Below, in pieces: positions 9,470 to 17,340 of a stretch of DNA of 64,000 bases. How positions within the stretch are numbered: position 1 is the stretch's first letter; each line of letters opens with the position of its first letter. A model generated the notes under the pieces. It saw only the letters and a list, made by a program, of their open reading frames with translations, had not been told where the DNA came from and did no database searches. The DNA lies in contig JALHRQ010000001.1 of assembly GCA_022841375.1 (NCBI GenBank), positions 62,001-126,000 of the forward strand. Direction: 5' to 3'. The stretch is from Burkholderiales bacterium (GTDB taxonomy: Bacteria; Pseudomonadota; Gammaproteobacteria; Burkholderiales; SG8-41). A program made the translations under genes and the position numbers.

Positions 9470-11194
9470 TCAGAACTGCGCGTTGAGGCTGACCCACGCG
9501 CGGATACGCTCGTTTTTGCCGTCCGCATTGTTGCCATTTGCATCGCGTCCGGGATTGCTGGTGACCGGCGTCGCGACAATGACCGACAGCACCGCGCTGC
9601 GCCTCAGGAGCCAGTCCAGGCTCGCGCCGACCCCCGAAAGCGTGTAGCTGTTTTCCAGGCCCGGATTGCCGGCATTCCAGTTGGCCCAGGTTGTTTTGTT
9701 CAGCCGGATGCCGCCCGCGTCATAGAACAGGGTCGCCCTCGTGGCATCGCCCAGAGACCGGCGCAGATTGACGTTGAGCAGCCAGCCTTCGTCGCCGAGG
9801 GCTTCGCCGCCCGGATAGGCCCGGATGCCGGTCGGCCCGCCCAGGCTCATGCGTTCGGACGAGTCGAGATTCTGGCCGGCGAACTGGCCGCGCAGCGCCA
9901 CGATGTAACTCCACTGCGGGTTGAACTCGCCCTGATTGCCCAGGTTGAAAGCTAGTTTGGTGAAACCGCCGTTGACGCCGCGCGTGGCATTGTCTACGGC
10001 CAGCGCAGCAGCGTTGCGCTCGTCGCTTTCGCCGAAATTCAGGCTCGCACCGAAGTTGGTCTGGGTGTTCAGGACGCCCAGCAAGTGCAGCAGCGTACCG
10101 GAGACTCCCAAACTGGTCGTTCTGACTTCCCGATTACCGGTTTCGAACGCTCCGCTGAGGTCAACGAGTTTCTTGATGTCCTGGCTGGCCATCAGATACA
10201 GGGAACGCGTCGGAGTGCGCGCCAGCGGATAACTGGCGTAGATACCGTAGGTTCTGGCGCTGCCGCTCAGATCCAGGGACGCAAAATTGCTCTGAACCAG
10301 GCTGTAATCAAGGGAAGACACATTCGCGCCAACGCGCAAACCGCTGTTCCCCACAGCCAGGCTGTAATCCGCGCGTCCGTAGGTGACACCCTCGGATAAA
10401 TTGACCAGCAGGGTGGCCGCGTCGAAACTTCCAGTCGGATTGTTGAGGGTCAAGGAACCCTGTGCCTGGATTTCACCGCTGGCGCGGGAGCCGTAGTTAT
10501 TGATGCCGGCGCCCCCACTCCACAGCGGTTTGTCGGCGACAAGGACCACCACATCCGTCTCGGCCTCTTTTGCGCCTTGCTGCAGCGACGACTGCACCTG
10601 CACACCGGGCTGCTCGTTGAGGATGCTGATCGCGGATTCCAGTTGAAACACGCTGAAAAGGTCGCCTTTGGCCAGACGATGGTCAATGAATGCGGCGACG
10701 CGGCCCTCGTCGACGCGCTGCCCCTTTCTGTCGATCCTGAGATTGCCGCGCACGCCCTCGACAACTTTCATCTCGACGATGCCGTTCCGGACATCCTGGG
10801 TCGGCACCACGATCCGGGCCAGATAGCCTTTCTGGAGGTAGTAACCGGTCAGTTGATTGGCGAACGCTTCCAGCACCGCGAAATTGATCGTTTCGCCGAT
10901 AAAGGGGCTGACCTGGGACTGCAACTCGGCATCCGGTATCAGCGTTGCGCCACTGAAGCGAATGCCCTTGAGCAGGAAACTGGGGCCTGCGGGCGCTTTG
11001 ATGGCGGGAGAAGCTTTTGGCGCCAGACTCGGGGCGGTTGCCGGCCTTGCTGCCGGCGGCTTGGGTTGTTCCTGGAGCAGTCGCCCCGCATCGGGCGCGG
11101 TCTGCGCGTAAACCCCTGACATCGGCAGCATCGTGACGCACGACACCATCCATACAACCGCCGCGCGGCTGATACGTGTTGCTTGCAAAGCCAA
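9470..11194 (-). CDS. TpsB outer-membrane transporter (ShlB/FhaC/HecB family)
   Basis: 574 residues, the usual TpsB length. A signal peptide ends near AQTAPDAG (~30). A Pro-rich spacer precedes POTRA domains (from ~75, FLLKGIRFSGATLIPD, and ~165 on), followed by a 16-strand barrel region. The conserved lid-loop motif appears as GPTGIRAYPGG, corresponding to the VRGY/F motif of Omp85 proteins, and the chain ends in Phe (SLNAQF), typical of outer-membrane barrels. It recognises the TPS domain of its partner and exports it across the outer membrane. It is first gene of the tpsB-tpsA pair. Secure family call; the exported partner is inferred from adjacency. Confidence 0.93.
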   Translation of the reverse strand: MALQATRISRAAVVWMVSCVTMLPMSGVYAQTAPDAGRLLQEQPKPPAARPATAPSLAPKASPAIKAPAGPSFLLKGIRFSGATLIPDAELQSQVSPFIGETINFAVLEAFANQLTGYYLQKGYLARIVVPTQDVRNGIVEMKVVEGVRGNLRIDRKGQRVDEGRVAAFIDHRLAKGDLFSVFQLESAISILNEQPGVQVQSSLQQGAKEAETDVVVLVADKPLWSGGAGINNYGSRASGEIQAQGSLTLNNPTGSFDAATLLVNLSEGVTYGRADYSLAVGNSGLRVGANVSSLDYSLVQSNFASLDLSGSARTYGIYASYPLARTPTRSLYLMASQDIKKLVDLSGAFETGNREVRTTSLGVSGTLLHLLGVLNTQTNFGASLNFGESDERNAAALAVDNATRGVNGGFTKLAFNLGNQGEFNPQWSYIVALRGQFAGQNLDSSERMSLGGPTGIRAYPGGEALGDEGWLLNVNLRRSLGDATRATLFYDAGGIRLNKTTWANWNAGNPGLENSYTLSGVGASLDWLLRRSAVLSVIVATPVTSNPGRDANGNNADGKNERIRAWVSLNAQF

Positions 11195-11278
11195 TACCCC
11201 TGATCGTGAATGACAATCGCCTGCAAGAAACTTCAGCCGCGAGACAACTTGATTGTCAGTTTTGTTGTGGCCGCAATC

Positions 11279-11298
11279 TTGTCGTCATTTGGCGACAA
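11279..11298. promoter_or_regulatory. Inverted repeat upstream of tpsB
   Basis: TTGTCG-N8-CGACAA, about 85 bp upstream of the tpsB start, in the AT-richest part of the intergenic region. Candidate operator or transcript hairpin; no regulator in the window can be tied to it. Confidence 0.3.
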
Positions 11299-11581
11299 AG
11301 TCAATTAGAAGAACCCATTTTTCGGAAATCATTTTCCATTCGAGTCAAAGACCGAACCTAATCAGAGAACACAGATAATGGGGTCATCCACATGCGAAAA
11401 CCGGATATGAAAGCATTTGTTTCTGCAAAGTTTCCGCATCACCTCCAGTGTCAGAACCGACATGGTGTCAGCGGCAGCAAAGTTTCAGTAGTTGCCGGAT
11501 AAGCATCCAAGGATTGCCGTTCATGCCCTAGTGGCACACAGTTCACGATCCGTCACTGCGAGGCTTTCGAGCCGGACGGCT

Positions 11582-11740
11582 ACCAGCCGTTATGACCGTT
11601 GCTGGGCAACAGGATCGCGAACACCGCAGCCCAGACCAGCGCTGGCAGGCGGTGATAGACGAGAAACAAGGCGGCCGCGAGTTGCGGTACTGCCGTGATC
11701 GATCGGGTCAATACAGGATCGATAAGTATCAGTGGGTGCG
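11582..11740 (-). pseudogene. Decayed membrane-helix coding fragment, copy 1
   Basis: On the minus strand a frame without a convincing start reads ...AALFLVYHRLPALVWAAVFAILL... and stops just after NGHNGW. Positions 11616-11675 align without gaps to 13654-13713 (about 80% identical by eye), which encode FLAYHRMPALVWTVVFA. The hydrophobic YHR segment is reminiscent of the N-terminal membrane helix of FadE-type acyl-CoA dehydrogenases, but the rest of such a gene is absent. Relic status is well supported by the two-copy similarity; the FadE link is only a suggestion. Confidence 0.45.
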
Positions 11741-11818
11741 GGGTTTGGCATGAATCAGCGTATAAACCGGGGGAACGCCCACCACCACGACCGTCCTGCG
11801 TCGGCTGCGCTTAAGAGT

Positions 11819-13069
11819 TCAGGCGCCATTACGCCACAGCCCGATAATCCGCGGCAGATAGGCCTTGATCGACTGGTTCTTGCGCCATCGCGAGCTGCAC
11901 GAACGCGCCCGCTCGCTCAATGCAGCGATCTGTTGCACGGCACTAAGCAATGCATCCGACATTGCCGCCGGCGTCCATTCGGAAAAAATCTCGCCGGCGC
12001 CATGGCCCAGCACAAGCTGGTCGGCCATCCAGGTTCTGGCCGGCACCACCACTGGTAATCCATAGGCTAGCGCTTCGGCAAAAACACCCGAGGTACGGAT
12101 GGCGTAGCGCTGCCAGGAGTACGGCAGGAACACGAGGTCGGAGCGTCGAAGGTGATCCACGTAGCGTTCGGTTGACGACGGCCCGACCTGGATATCAAGT
12201 TGCGCGCCGGGCGCGCTGCGCCACAGCCGTTCACGCAAGGCATCCGCCTCACTGGCAACGCGCACCTGGATGAAAAATCGGATATCCGGAATTCGTGCAG
12301 CCACGCCGCTCAAGGCGTCGATCATCTGCAGGCTACCTTTTTCTTCGCGAAAATCTCCCATCACGCTGATAGTCAGCGGACGCCCGCCTGCCGCCAGCAT
12401 TGTCTGCATTTGCGCCGTATCATGGACGCAATAATTCATCAGCATCGGCGCCATGTGGCACGGCAGCTGAAAAGCGTGCTGCAGGAGATTGCGCAGCCTG
12501 GGCTCGGCAGTCGTCAGAATGATCTGTTGTTTCGGCAGCAAGGCGCGCAGGCGCCGGCCTGCATAGCGACTGAACATGAAATCCGCGCGTACATGGTCGC
12601 GGTCATGCTCGACTTGCCAACTGTAATGCGGCTGATGGAAATTGAACAATACGGCCGGACGATGCCCCATCGGCATGCTTTCCAGCCACAACGCCATGCC
12701 ATGTACTTCGTTGAGGGTTGCAAACGGTACGGCGAGAAGATCATCAGGACCAATTGCGGGATCATTGATAGCCCCGCATGCCTCACGGAAGGTTTCGCTC
12801 CATGCCATAAAATTGATCAACGGCTGGCTATGCTCCTCCGGTGTCTTGGTAAAACGCCCTGGCAGTCCGATTCGCGACACAATGTCCGCGGTGAGTTCAT
12901 AAACTCCGCGGGCGCCGGTCAGCCGCGCCACATCCGGCGTGATCGTGGCCGATGCATAAACCTGCAGGTCAACCGCCGCCTCGCGCGCGGCGGCAATCCA
13001 ACCTAAGGTTTCGTTGCACCAGTGTCCGGCGTAGTCGGACAGCATGTGTTGCAGCAGATGGATCCGCAT
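11819..13069 (-). CDS. Glycosyltransferase, GT-B fold (family 4-like)
   Basis: 416 residues from the ATG at 13069, chosen over an upstream start because AGAGGAA lies 4 bases before it and MRIHLLQHML is a typical N terminus. The C-terminal half shows the GT4 donor-binding layout: TISVMGDFREEKGS opens the second Rossmann domain, DLVFLPYSWQRYAIRTSGVFAEAL and YGLPVVVPA give the E-x7-E-like region near the nucleotide-sugar site. No membrane segment, so cytoplasmic. It stands alone between the tpsB upstream region and the CzcE-like gene. Probably adds a sugar to a surface glycan or protein; donor and acceptor cannot be read from sequence. Confidence 0.8.
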   Translation of the reverse strand: MRIHLLQHMLSDYAGHWCNETLGWIAAAREAAVDLQVYASATITPDVARLTGARGVYELTADIVSRIGLPGRFTKTPEEHSQPLINFMAWSETFREACGAINDPAIGPDDLLAVPFATLNEVHGMALWLESMPMGHRPAVLFNFHQPHYSWQVEHDRDHVRADFMFSRYAGRRLRALLPKQQIILTTAEPRLRNLLQHAFQLPCHMAPMLMNYCVHDTAQMQTMLAAGGRPLTISVMGDFREEKGSLQMIDALSGVAARIPDIRFFIQVRVASEADALRERLWRSAPGAQLDIQVGPSSTERYVDHLRRSDLVFLPYSWQRYAIRTSGVFAEALAYGLPVVVPARTWMADQLVLGHGAGEIFSEWTPAAMSDALLSAVQQIAALSERARSCSSRWRKNQSIKAYLPRIIGLWRNGA

Positions 13070-13250
13070 GCTTCCTCTGAAAAAATGTCTCGAAAAAACA
13101 TTACTCCGGCAGACACATTGCATGAATCGCTCGCGTCGCAGTTATTGTAACCGTCGCATTGTGTCCGCCTGGTCTGCGAGCATTCAGCATTCATTACAGC
13201 AGGAAACCATCCGAAGACACTGTGTCTTGGAAAATCGCGTGGGCAGCATA

Positions 13251-13278
13251 AAAAACCGCCCGAAGGCGGTTTTTTTCA
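13251..13278 (-). terminator. Rho-independent terminator after the CzcE-like gene
   Basis: ACCGCC-CGAA-GGCGGT stem flanked by A-run on one side and T7 on the other, 15 bp downstream of the minus-strand stop at 13293. It would work in both directions. Confidence 0.85.
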
Positions 13279-13292
13279 GCAAGCCCGGAACT

Positions 13293-13631
13293 TTAGATAT
13301 CGGGCATGTACAGCCGCGGGATCGCGACGTAGATCGTAATGCCCCGCCCCGGGGCCAGATTCGGCGCGATGTCGCCCAATTGGCCGGTGGCCCAGGACGG
13401 CGTATCAAAACGCCACACTACAGCCTCACCGCCCGGTGGCGCCGAAAAACGTACGGTCTCCCCGCTCTCGACATTGATCCAGCGCGTCTGCGGCGTGATC
13501 ACCACTTCACGCGTCACCTGGAGCGCATCACCGCGCACGCCCAGATCCGCGCCCGCAGGCGCAGTCACCGCAGTTGCGGCACAACCGGAAACCAGCGTTG
13601 TCCATACAGCCAACAGCAACATTTTTTTCAT
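13293..13631 (-). CDS. Small lipoprotein/periplasmic protein, CzcE-like
   Basis: 112 residues. MKKMLLLAVWTTLVSGC is a lipoprotein signal with the lipobox Cys at 17. The mature part reads TREVVITPQTRWINVESGETVRF, then VVWRFDT, the pattern of the CzcE family of periplasmic heavy-metal-binding proteins (conserved TRWxNVxxGETVxF and WxFDT). CzcE proteins bind copper at the cell envelope; the metal here is not determined, and few His/Cys ligands are visible. GGAGGT-CCG precedes the ATG. It is a single-gene unit ended by a hairpin at 13251. Family call moderate; role inferred. Confidence 0.65.
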   Translation of the reverse strand: MKKMLLLAVWTTLVSGCAATAVTAPAGADLGVRGDALQVTREVVITPQTRWINVESGETVRFSAPPGGEAVVWRFDTPSWATGQLGDIAPNLAPGRGITIYVAIPRLYMPDI

Positions 13632-13974
13632 CGGACCTCCGTTTCATTTCATCCGCAAACACCACAGTCCAGACCAGCGCCGGCATGCGGTGGTAGGCCA
13701 GGAACCGGGCCACGAAAAAACAGCTGGTAAAGTGATGATAACGTTCATCGTGACACCTCCATCGGGATGCGGTGTCGCCGAATTACAGGGCCGGATGTGC
13801 CTCGCGGATAAAAAGCAGGCTTGGCAAAACCGAATTCAGCATACACGCGGGGATGTGCAGCGACAACCGCAAAGAAACAGCAACTAATTGTTTTTCAATG
13901 CCCTTGCGATAGCGGCCATGCCAGGTGTCAGATCAGTTCAACAGTTCGTGCTCGCCTTTTCGCCGGGAGCGCAG
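13632..13974. other. 343-bp intergenic region
   Basis: Contains the truncated fragment at 13654-13750. The remainder (13751-13974) shows no gene or clear hairpin. It is downstream of the hydrolase stop and upstream of the CzcE-like gene, so a promoter for the latter may lie within the relic. Confidence 0.5.
13654..13750 (-). pseudogene. Decayed membrane-helix coding fragment, copy 2, with intact start region
   Basis: GGAGGTG precedes an ATG at 13750 reading MNVIITLPAVFS. If one T were added to the T-run near 13714, the frame would continue as FFVARFLAYHRMPALVWTVVFA and run into the ribosome-binding site of the lipoprotein gene. Positions 13654-13713 match 11616-11675. This looks like the truncated, frameshifted 5' end of a gene whose body is lost; similarity to FadE N-terminal helices is weak and tentative. 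Confidence 0.45.
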
Positions 13975-15129
13975 CTACCGGATTATCGTGTCCTCCAGCC
14001 ACTGTGCGATCAGTTCGGCGATGACCCGCTCCTTCATCCCGGGGGTTCGTCCCATGTGGCCACCCTCCGGATAGACTCGCACCGATTTCGGCACTCCGTG
14101 CTCCTGCAGGATGTAGACGTCATCGATCGGCGCCTGGTCATCGCGCTTGCCATTTACCGCCAGCAGCGGCGCGCAGGGGCCGTCAAGCAGGCCTTGGTCC
14201 TTGAGCGACAACTGGGGCGCCTGGGACAGGACTTCTTCAAGCGTACTCGCGCCAAGTACCCAGCTGCGCGCGTCCAGCAGGCTGGCCGGTCCCAGTAAAT
14301 AAGTCGATGCCGTCCTGGTCAGCGCCGGCTCCAGCCATGCACGCTGGAATCCGTGGTGAACATTACCGCCCTGGATGACCGCGGCACTGATGCGTGCTGA
14401 TTCGACATGGGCCAGCTTTGCCGCCCAATAACCGCCGAAACTGCCGCCCCAGACGCCGATGCGACTGCCGTCAACGTCATCACGGTTGGACAGCCAGTCG
14501 ATCGCCGCGGAAAAAGTGCGCTCGGCATCGGGCGTCATGTAACCCACGGGATTTTCGCCGGTGCCGGGCATATCCATCGTCAATGTCGCGAAACCATGGC
14601 CATGCAGGATTTCACTGTTGCGTTGACGGTCTTCCTTCCAGCCATCGACGCCGCCCCAGTGGATGACGACGGGCGGCCTGACACAACCCGCGGGCACCTG
14701 CAGGTAACCGGTTAGCCGCTGGCCGGCGCAAGGGAACTCGACAACCTGCAATGGTGGGTTGAAAGAACATGCCGCCTTGCGAAAACAGCGCAGCGAGTGT
14801 TGGTACGCCGCCATTTTTCCGGGAGTGCTCGCCACCGGATACCGCCCGGTGCGGCAATTGGCGTAGGCCAGAAACCAGGCTGCGCCTGCCGCTCCGGCGG
14901 CGGCACCCTGCTGCTGCAACGCATCGCCCCGCGCTTCGTGGCGCAGACCGATCGTGCACCACACCTCGGCCCAATGGTCACGATCAAGACTGGTCAGCGC
15001 AGCAGCAGCCTCTTGCGCATCTTCTGGCGTAATGTGTTCGAGTGGGCTGTTGCGACCGGCGCGGCGAAGGATCTCGGCCTTGACCTGCTCCAGCGAGCGT
15101 TCGCCGGACATGCGGGTGCGATCTGTCAC
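13975..15129 (-). CDS. Alpha/beta hydrolase, FrsA/DUF1100-like
   Basis: 384 residues. A helical N-terminal part (~1-120) precedes an alpha/beta-hydrolase core: strand PPVVIHWGGVDGWKED with the oxyanion region, nucleophile elbow GGSFGG (Ser near 219), and a C-terminal catalytic His in PEGGHMG; the acid is probably the Asp of GKRDDQAP. The layout resembles FrsA-type esterases and the C-C hydrolases that cleave vinylogous or beta-dicarbonyl bonds. It starts 4 bp after the ferredoxin stop and is the last gene of the TctABC-AraC-flavoprotein unit, suggesting it hydrolyses the imported or oxidised substrate. Fold secure; substrate unknown. Confidence 0.8.
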   Translation of the reverse strand: MTDRTRMSGERSLEQVKAEILRRAGRNSPLEHITPEDAQEAAAALTSLDRDHWAEVWCTIGLRHEARGDALQQQGAAAGAAGAAWFLAYANCRTGRYPVASTPGKMAAYQHSLRCFRKAACSFNPPLQVVEFPCAGQRLTGYLQVPAGCVRPPVVIHWGGVDGWKEDRQRNSEILHGHGFATLTMDMPGTGENPVGYMTPDAERTFSAAIDWLSNRDDVDGSRIGVWGGSFGGYWAAKLAHVESARISAAVIQGGNVHHGFQRAWLEPALTRTASTYLLGPASLLDARSWVLGASTLEEVLSQAPQLSLKDQGLLDGPCAPLLAVNGKRDDQAPIDDVYILQEHGVPKSVRVYPEGGHMGRTPGMKERVIAELIAQWLEDTIIR

Positions 15130-15133
15130 CGAG

Positions 15134-15412
15134 TTACTCGATCACTTTGCCGAGCAGGGACACCACGTCGGTCTGGTTGTGCACCATCTGCTCCGGAAAC
15201 ACCACGGTGATGGCATTGGTGGGGCAAATGGTCTGGCACAGTCCGCAATACCAGCACTCGTCGGGATATTTGATCACCGGCAGCGTCTGGCGGTTGTCTT
15301 CTTCCTTGTAGATCAGGTCGCCGGGGCAGATCCAGTCGCAGAGATTGCATTTGACGCAGGTTTCGGGATTGATGCGGATCGGATTAAAAACTGCCTTGTT
15401 CTCGGTTGTCAT
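15134..15412 (-). CDS. Ferredoxin-like protein with two [4Fe-4S] motifs
   Basis: 92 residues. Two complete CX2CX2CX3CP motifs (Cys 19/22/25/29 and 53/56/59/63) bind two [4Fe-4S] clusters; an extra loop with IYKEEDNRQTLP separates them, and a ~28-residue tail follows. The layout resembles the beta subunit of adenylylsulfate reductase but is much shorter. It starts 10 bp after the flavoprotein stop, so the two are very likely subunits of one oxidoreductase, the ferredoxin passing electrons to or from the FAD. Soluble, no signal peptide. Cluster binding secure; partner inferred from the operon. Confidence 0.9.
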   Translation of the reverse strand: MTTENKAVFNPIRINPETCVKCNLCDWICPGDLIYKEEDNRQTLPVIKYPDECWYCGLCQTICPTNAITVVFPEQMVHNQTDVVSLLGKVIE

Positions 15413-15422
15413 GATCTTCCTC

Positions 15423-17150
15423 TCACGCTGCCACTGCGGAGTTGCCGCGGCTGAATGCCGCAGACAGCGGTTGATCGGTCGACAGCGTACGCGTCACCGG
15501 CCCGTTCGCACCGCGTTCGACAATGACGAATTTGCGCCAGTTCACATCGTCGGTTTTCGGAAAATCCATGCGGAAATGCGAGGAACCGGTGCGGGTTTCC
15601 TGCCGCGCCAGTGACGCCGTGGCCATCATCTCGGCATTAATGCGGATGTTTTTGGCTTCATGCACGCGCATCAACCCGTGCAGGTCGTCGGCCTTCATCG
15701 TCGGCTCACGTTTCGCCAGTGCGCACAGCGTCTGCAACGCCAGTTTCAGTCCGCGCTCATTACGCCGCACGCCGACGTAATCACTGACCGTCTGGCGGGT
15801 GGTGTCTTCATGGGATTTCCACGGCAGTCCGTCCGGCTGCTGCAGATGAGCTTCGGACTGTGCGCGAATCTGCGCCAGCGCTTTCAGGTCGAGCGCGGGC
15901 AATGACCCGCTGCTGGCACGGATGCGCTGCACCACGCCCTCACCGGCAATATGGCCGAGCACCGCAGCGCCGGAAATGCCGCCGCTGACCGTAGCACAGT
16001 CACCTGCGGCAAACAGCGCCTCGACTGCCGTTTCTCCATTGGTATCGACCGCCAGGCCGCTGCCGCGGAAATACACGCCGCTGCGGCGTATGCTCAGTTC
16101 GGACACCGACACTTCAACCAGTTCCTCGCGGAAATTGACGCCCTTCTGCTGGTAATACGCCGGCAGCGTGTAGCGATCAACCTGCAGCGTGTGCTCCATG
16201 CGGTCGAGCATGTCCTGCGACAAATGCCTGCAGTCGAGATAGATCGGGCCGTTGCCGAGCAGGTATTCGTTGATCACGCCGTCCGCAATCACTGCGCGGC
16301 GGGCGTTTTCACCCTTCTTGTCATACTTGAACATGAAACGGTCGCCCGCCTTGTTGACGAAATACGCGCCAAGACTGACCAGCGCATTGAGGCCCTGACA
16401 GGAAAAACCCTTGGGCGTCAGCGTCGCCTCGACCGACTCCATGTTCGCCAGCGCCGCGCCGGCGTGATAACCCATCGCCTGCGCATCGCCGGTGTTGTAG
16501 GGGATATGCCACGAATCAAACGCCAGGCCCGAGGCATTTTGCGAAATCCGGTTGACGTCGCCTGCAGCCAGCACCACGGCCTTGGCGCGGATCACCGTCC
16601 ACTCGCCGCTGCGGAAATTGAAGGCCACGGCGCCGTAGGCGCGGTTGTCTTTCACCAGCAACTGCACCACCATCGTGCGCATCAGCACCGTCGCCTTGCC
16701 CTTGCGCACGCGCTCTCCCAGATGCTTTTTGAAATCGGTGCCGTCGAAATTGATGTGGTAGGTGCCGGGCAGGCCGAACGAGCGCAGCCGGTAATAGTCC
16801 CCGGTCTGGCGGTCCCTGAAATCGACGCCCAGCGATTCGATCTTGCGGAAAATGCGCGGCATCTCATGGATGACCCGCCCCGCCACCGCCATGTCGACAA
16901 TGCCGTCGGTCAGTTCCGGCACATGTTTGATCAGGAACTCCGGGGTATCCCACTCCGGGCCGGAATCCATGATCGTCAGGTAGTGGTCGACACCGCAACC
17001 GATGCTGCCGCAATGGTCGAGTACCTTGCCCTTTTCGCAAATGACCACTTTCAGGCCGGCTTCCAGCGCCGGGATCGCCGCCATGCTGCCGGCAACGCCG
17101 CCACCGACCACCAGCACATCGGTTTCGATCTGGATGAATTCCTTGCTCAT
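15423..17150 (-). CDS. FAD-dependent oxidoreductase, AprA/fumarate-reductase-like flavoprotein
   Basis: 575 residues. The N-terminal dinucleotide-binding motif VLVVGGGVAGSMAA is followed by ICEKG; the second FAD contact is ALFAAGDCATVSGG (~385). A C-terminal helical domain (DLHGLMRVHEAKNI...) matches the fumarate-reductase superfamily. The SHTxAEGG segment carrying the covalent FAD His in FrdA is absent; instead HCGSIGCGVDHY follows, as in the AprA-like branch. With the adjacent ferredoxin it forms a probable two-subunit enzyme. The nearest promoter space is the 179-bp gap holding the 17-bp repeats. Its clustering with a carboxylate-type transporter and hydrolase suggests catabolism of an organic acid; APS reduction is less likely since no sulfate genes adjoin. 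Confidence 0.85.
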   Translation of the reverse strand: MSKEFIQIETDVLVVGGGVAGSMAAIPALEAGLKVVICEKGKVLDHCGSIGCGVDHYLTIMDSGPEWDTPEFLIKHVPELTDGIVDMAVAGRVIHEMPRIFRKIESLGVDFRDRQTGDYYRLRSFGLPGTYHINFDGTDFKKHLGERVRKGKATVLMRTMVVQLLVKDNRAYGAVAFNFRSGEWTVIRAKAVVLAAGDVNRISQNASGLAFDSWHIPYNTGDAQAMGYHAGAALANMESVEATLTPKGFSCQGLNALVSLGAYFVNKAGDRFMFKYDKKGENARRAVIADGVINEYLLGNGPIYLDCRHLSQDMLDRMEHTLQVDRYTLPAYYQQKGVNFREELVEVSVSELSIRRSGVYFRGSGLAVDTNGETAVEALFAAGDCATVSGGISGAAVLGHIAGEGVVQRIRASSGSLPALDLKALAQIRAQSEAHLQQPDGLPWKSHEDTTRQTVSDYVGVRRNERGLKLALQTLCALAKREPTMKADDLHGLMRVHEAKNIRINAEMMATASLARQETRTGSSHFRMDFPKTDDVNWRKFVIVERGANGPVTRTLSTDQPLSAAFSRGNSAVAA

Positions 17151-17251
17151 TGCGCTTGCACCTCAGGTTATTCACTGCAACGGCAATGCTAAGGTTGACC
17201 CCGGCCCGGCACCAGTGACAGGTTGGTGTTTTTTCAGGACTTTCCTACTGT

Positions 17252-17340
17252 TTGGCCGCAATTACTCCTTGGCCGCAATTACTCCTTGGCCGCAGTTACT
17301 CCTTGGCCGCATTTACGCTTTGGCCGCATCTACTCTTTGG
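17252..17340. repeat. 17-bp tandem repeat, five units
   Basis: Units start at 17252, 17269, 17286, 17303 and 17320; consensus TTGGCCGCAATTACTCC, followed by a partial TTGG. The first two are identical, and divergence rises toward the araC end. The last unit encodes the final residues and stop of the AraC-family regulator, so the array seems to have grown out of that coding end into the region upstream of the flavoprotein gene (start 17150). May be an operator array or a simple slippage repeat. Confidence 0.95.

Larger units (their letters stand above)
11195..11818. other. 624-bp intergenic region upstream of tpsB
   Basis: No intact gene. The half nearest tpsB is comparatively AT-rich (about 11240-11420) and should carry the tpsB promoter. 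The other half contains a decayed coding fragment (11582-11740), described separately. Nothing else recognisable was seen. Confidence 0.6.

Noticed and set aside
7136-9955. Long plus-strand frames opposite tpsA and tpsB (426 and 469 residues)
   Set aside because: Antisense to genes with recognisable secretion and POTRA/barrel motifs; no family motif in the shadows.
15423-17150. Adenylylsulfate reductase alpha subunit
   Set aside because: Resembles the AprA branch, but the ferredoxin partner is far shorter than AprB and no sulfate-activation or dissimilatory sulfur genes adjoin; substrate left open.
17252-17340. CRISPR or iteron-type replication origin
   Set aside because: Head-to-tail 17-bp units without spacers, no replication gene nearby, and overlap with a coding end.
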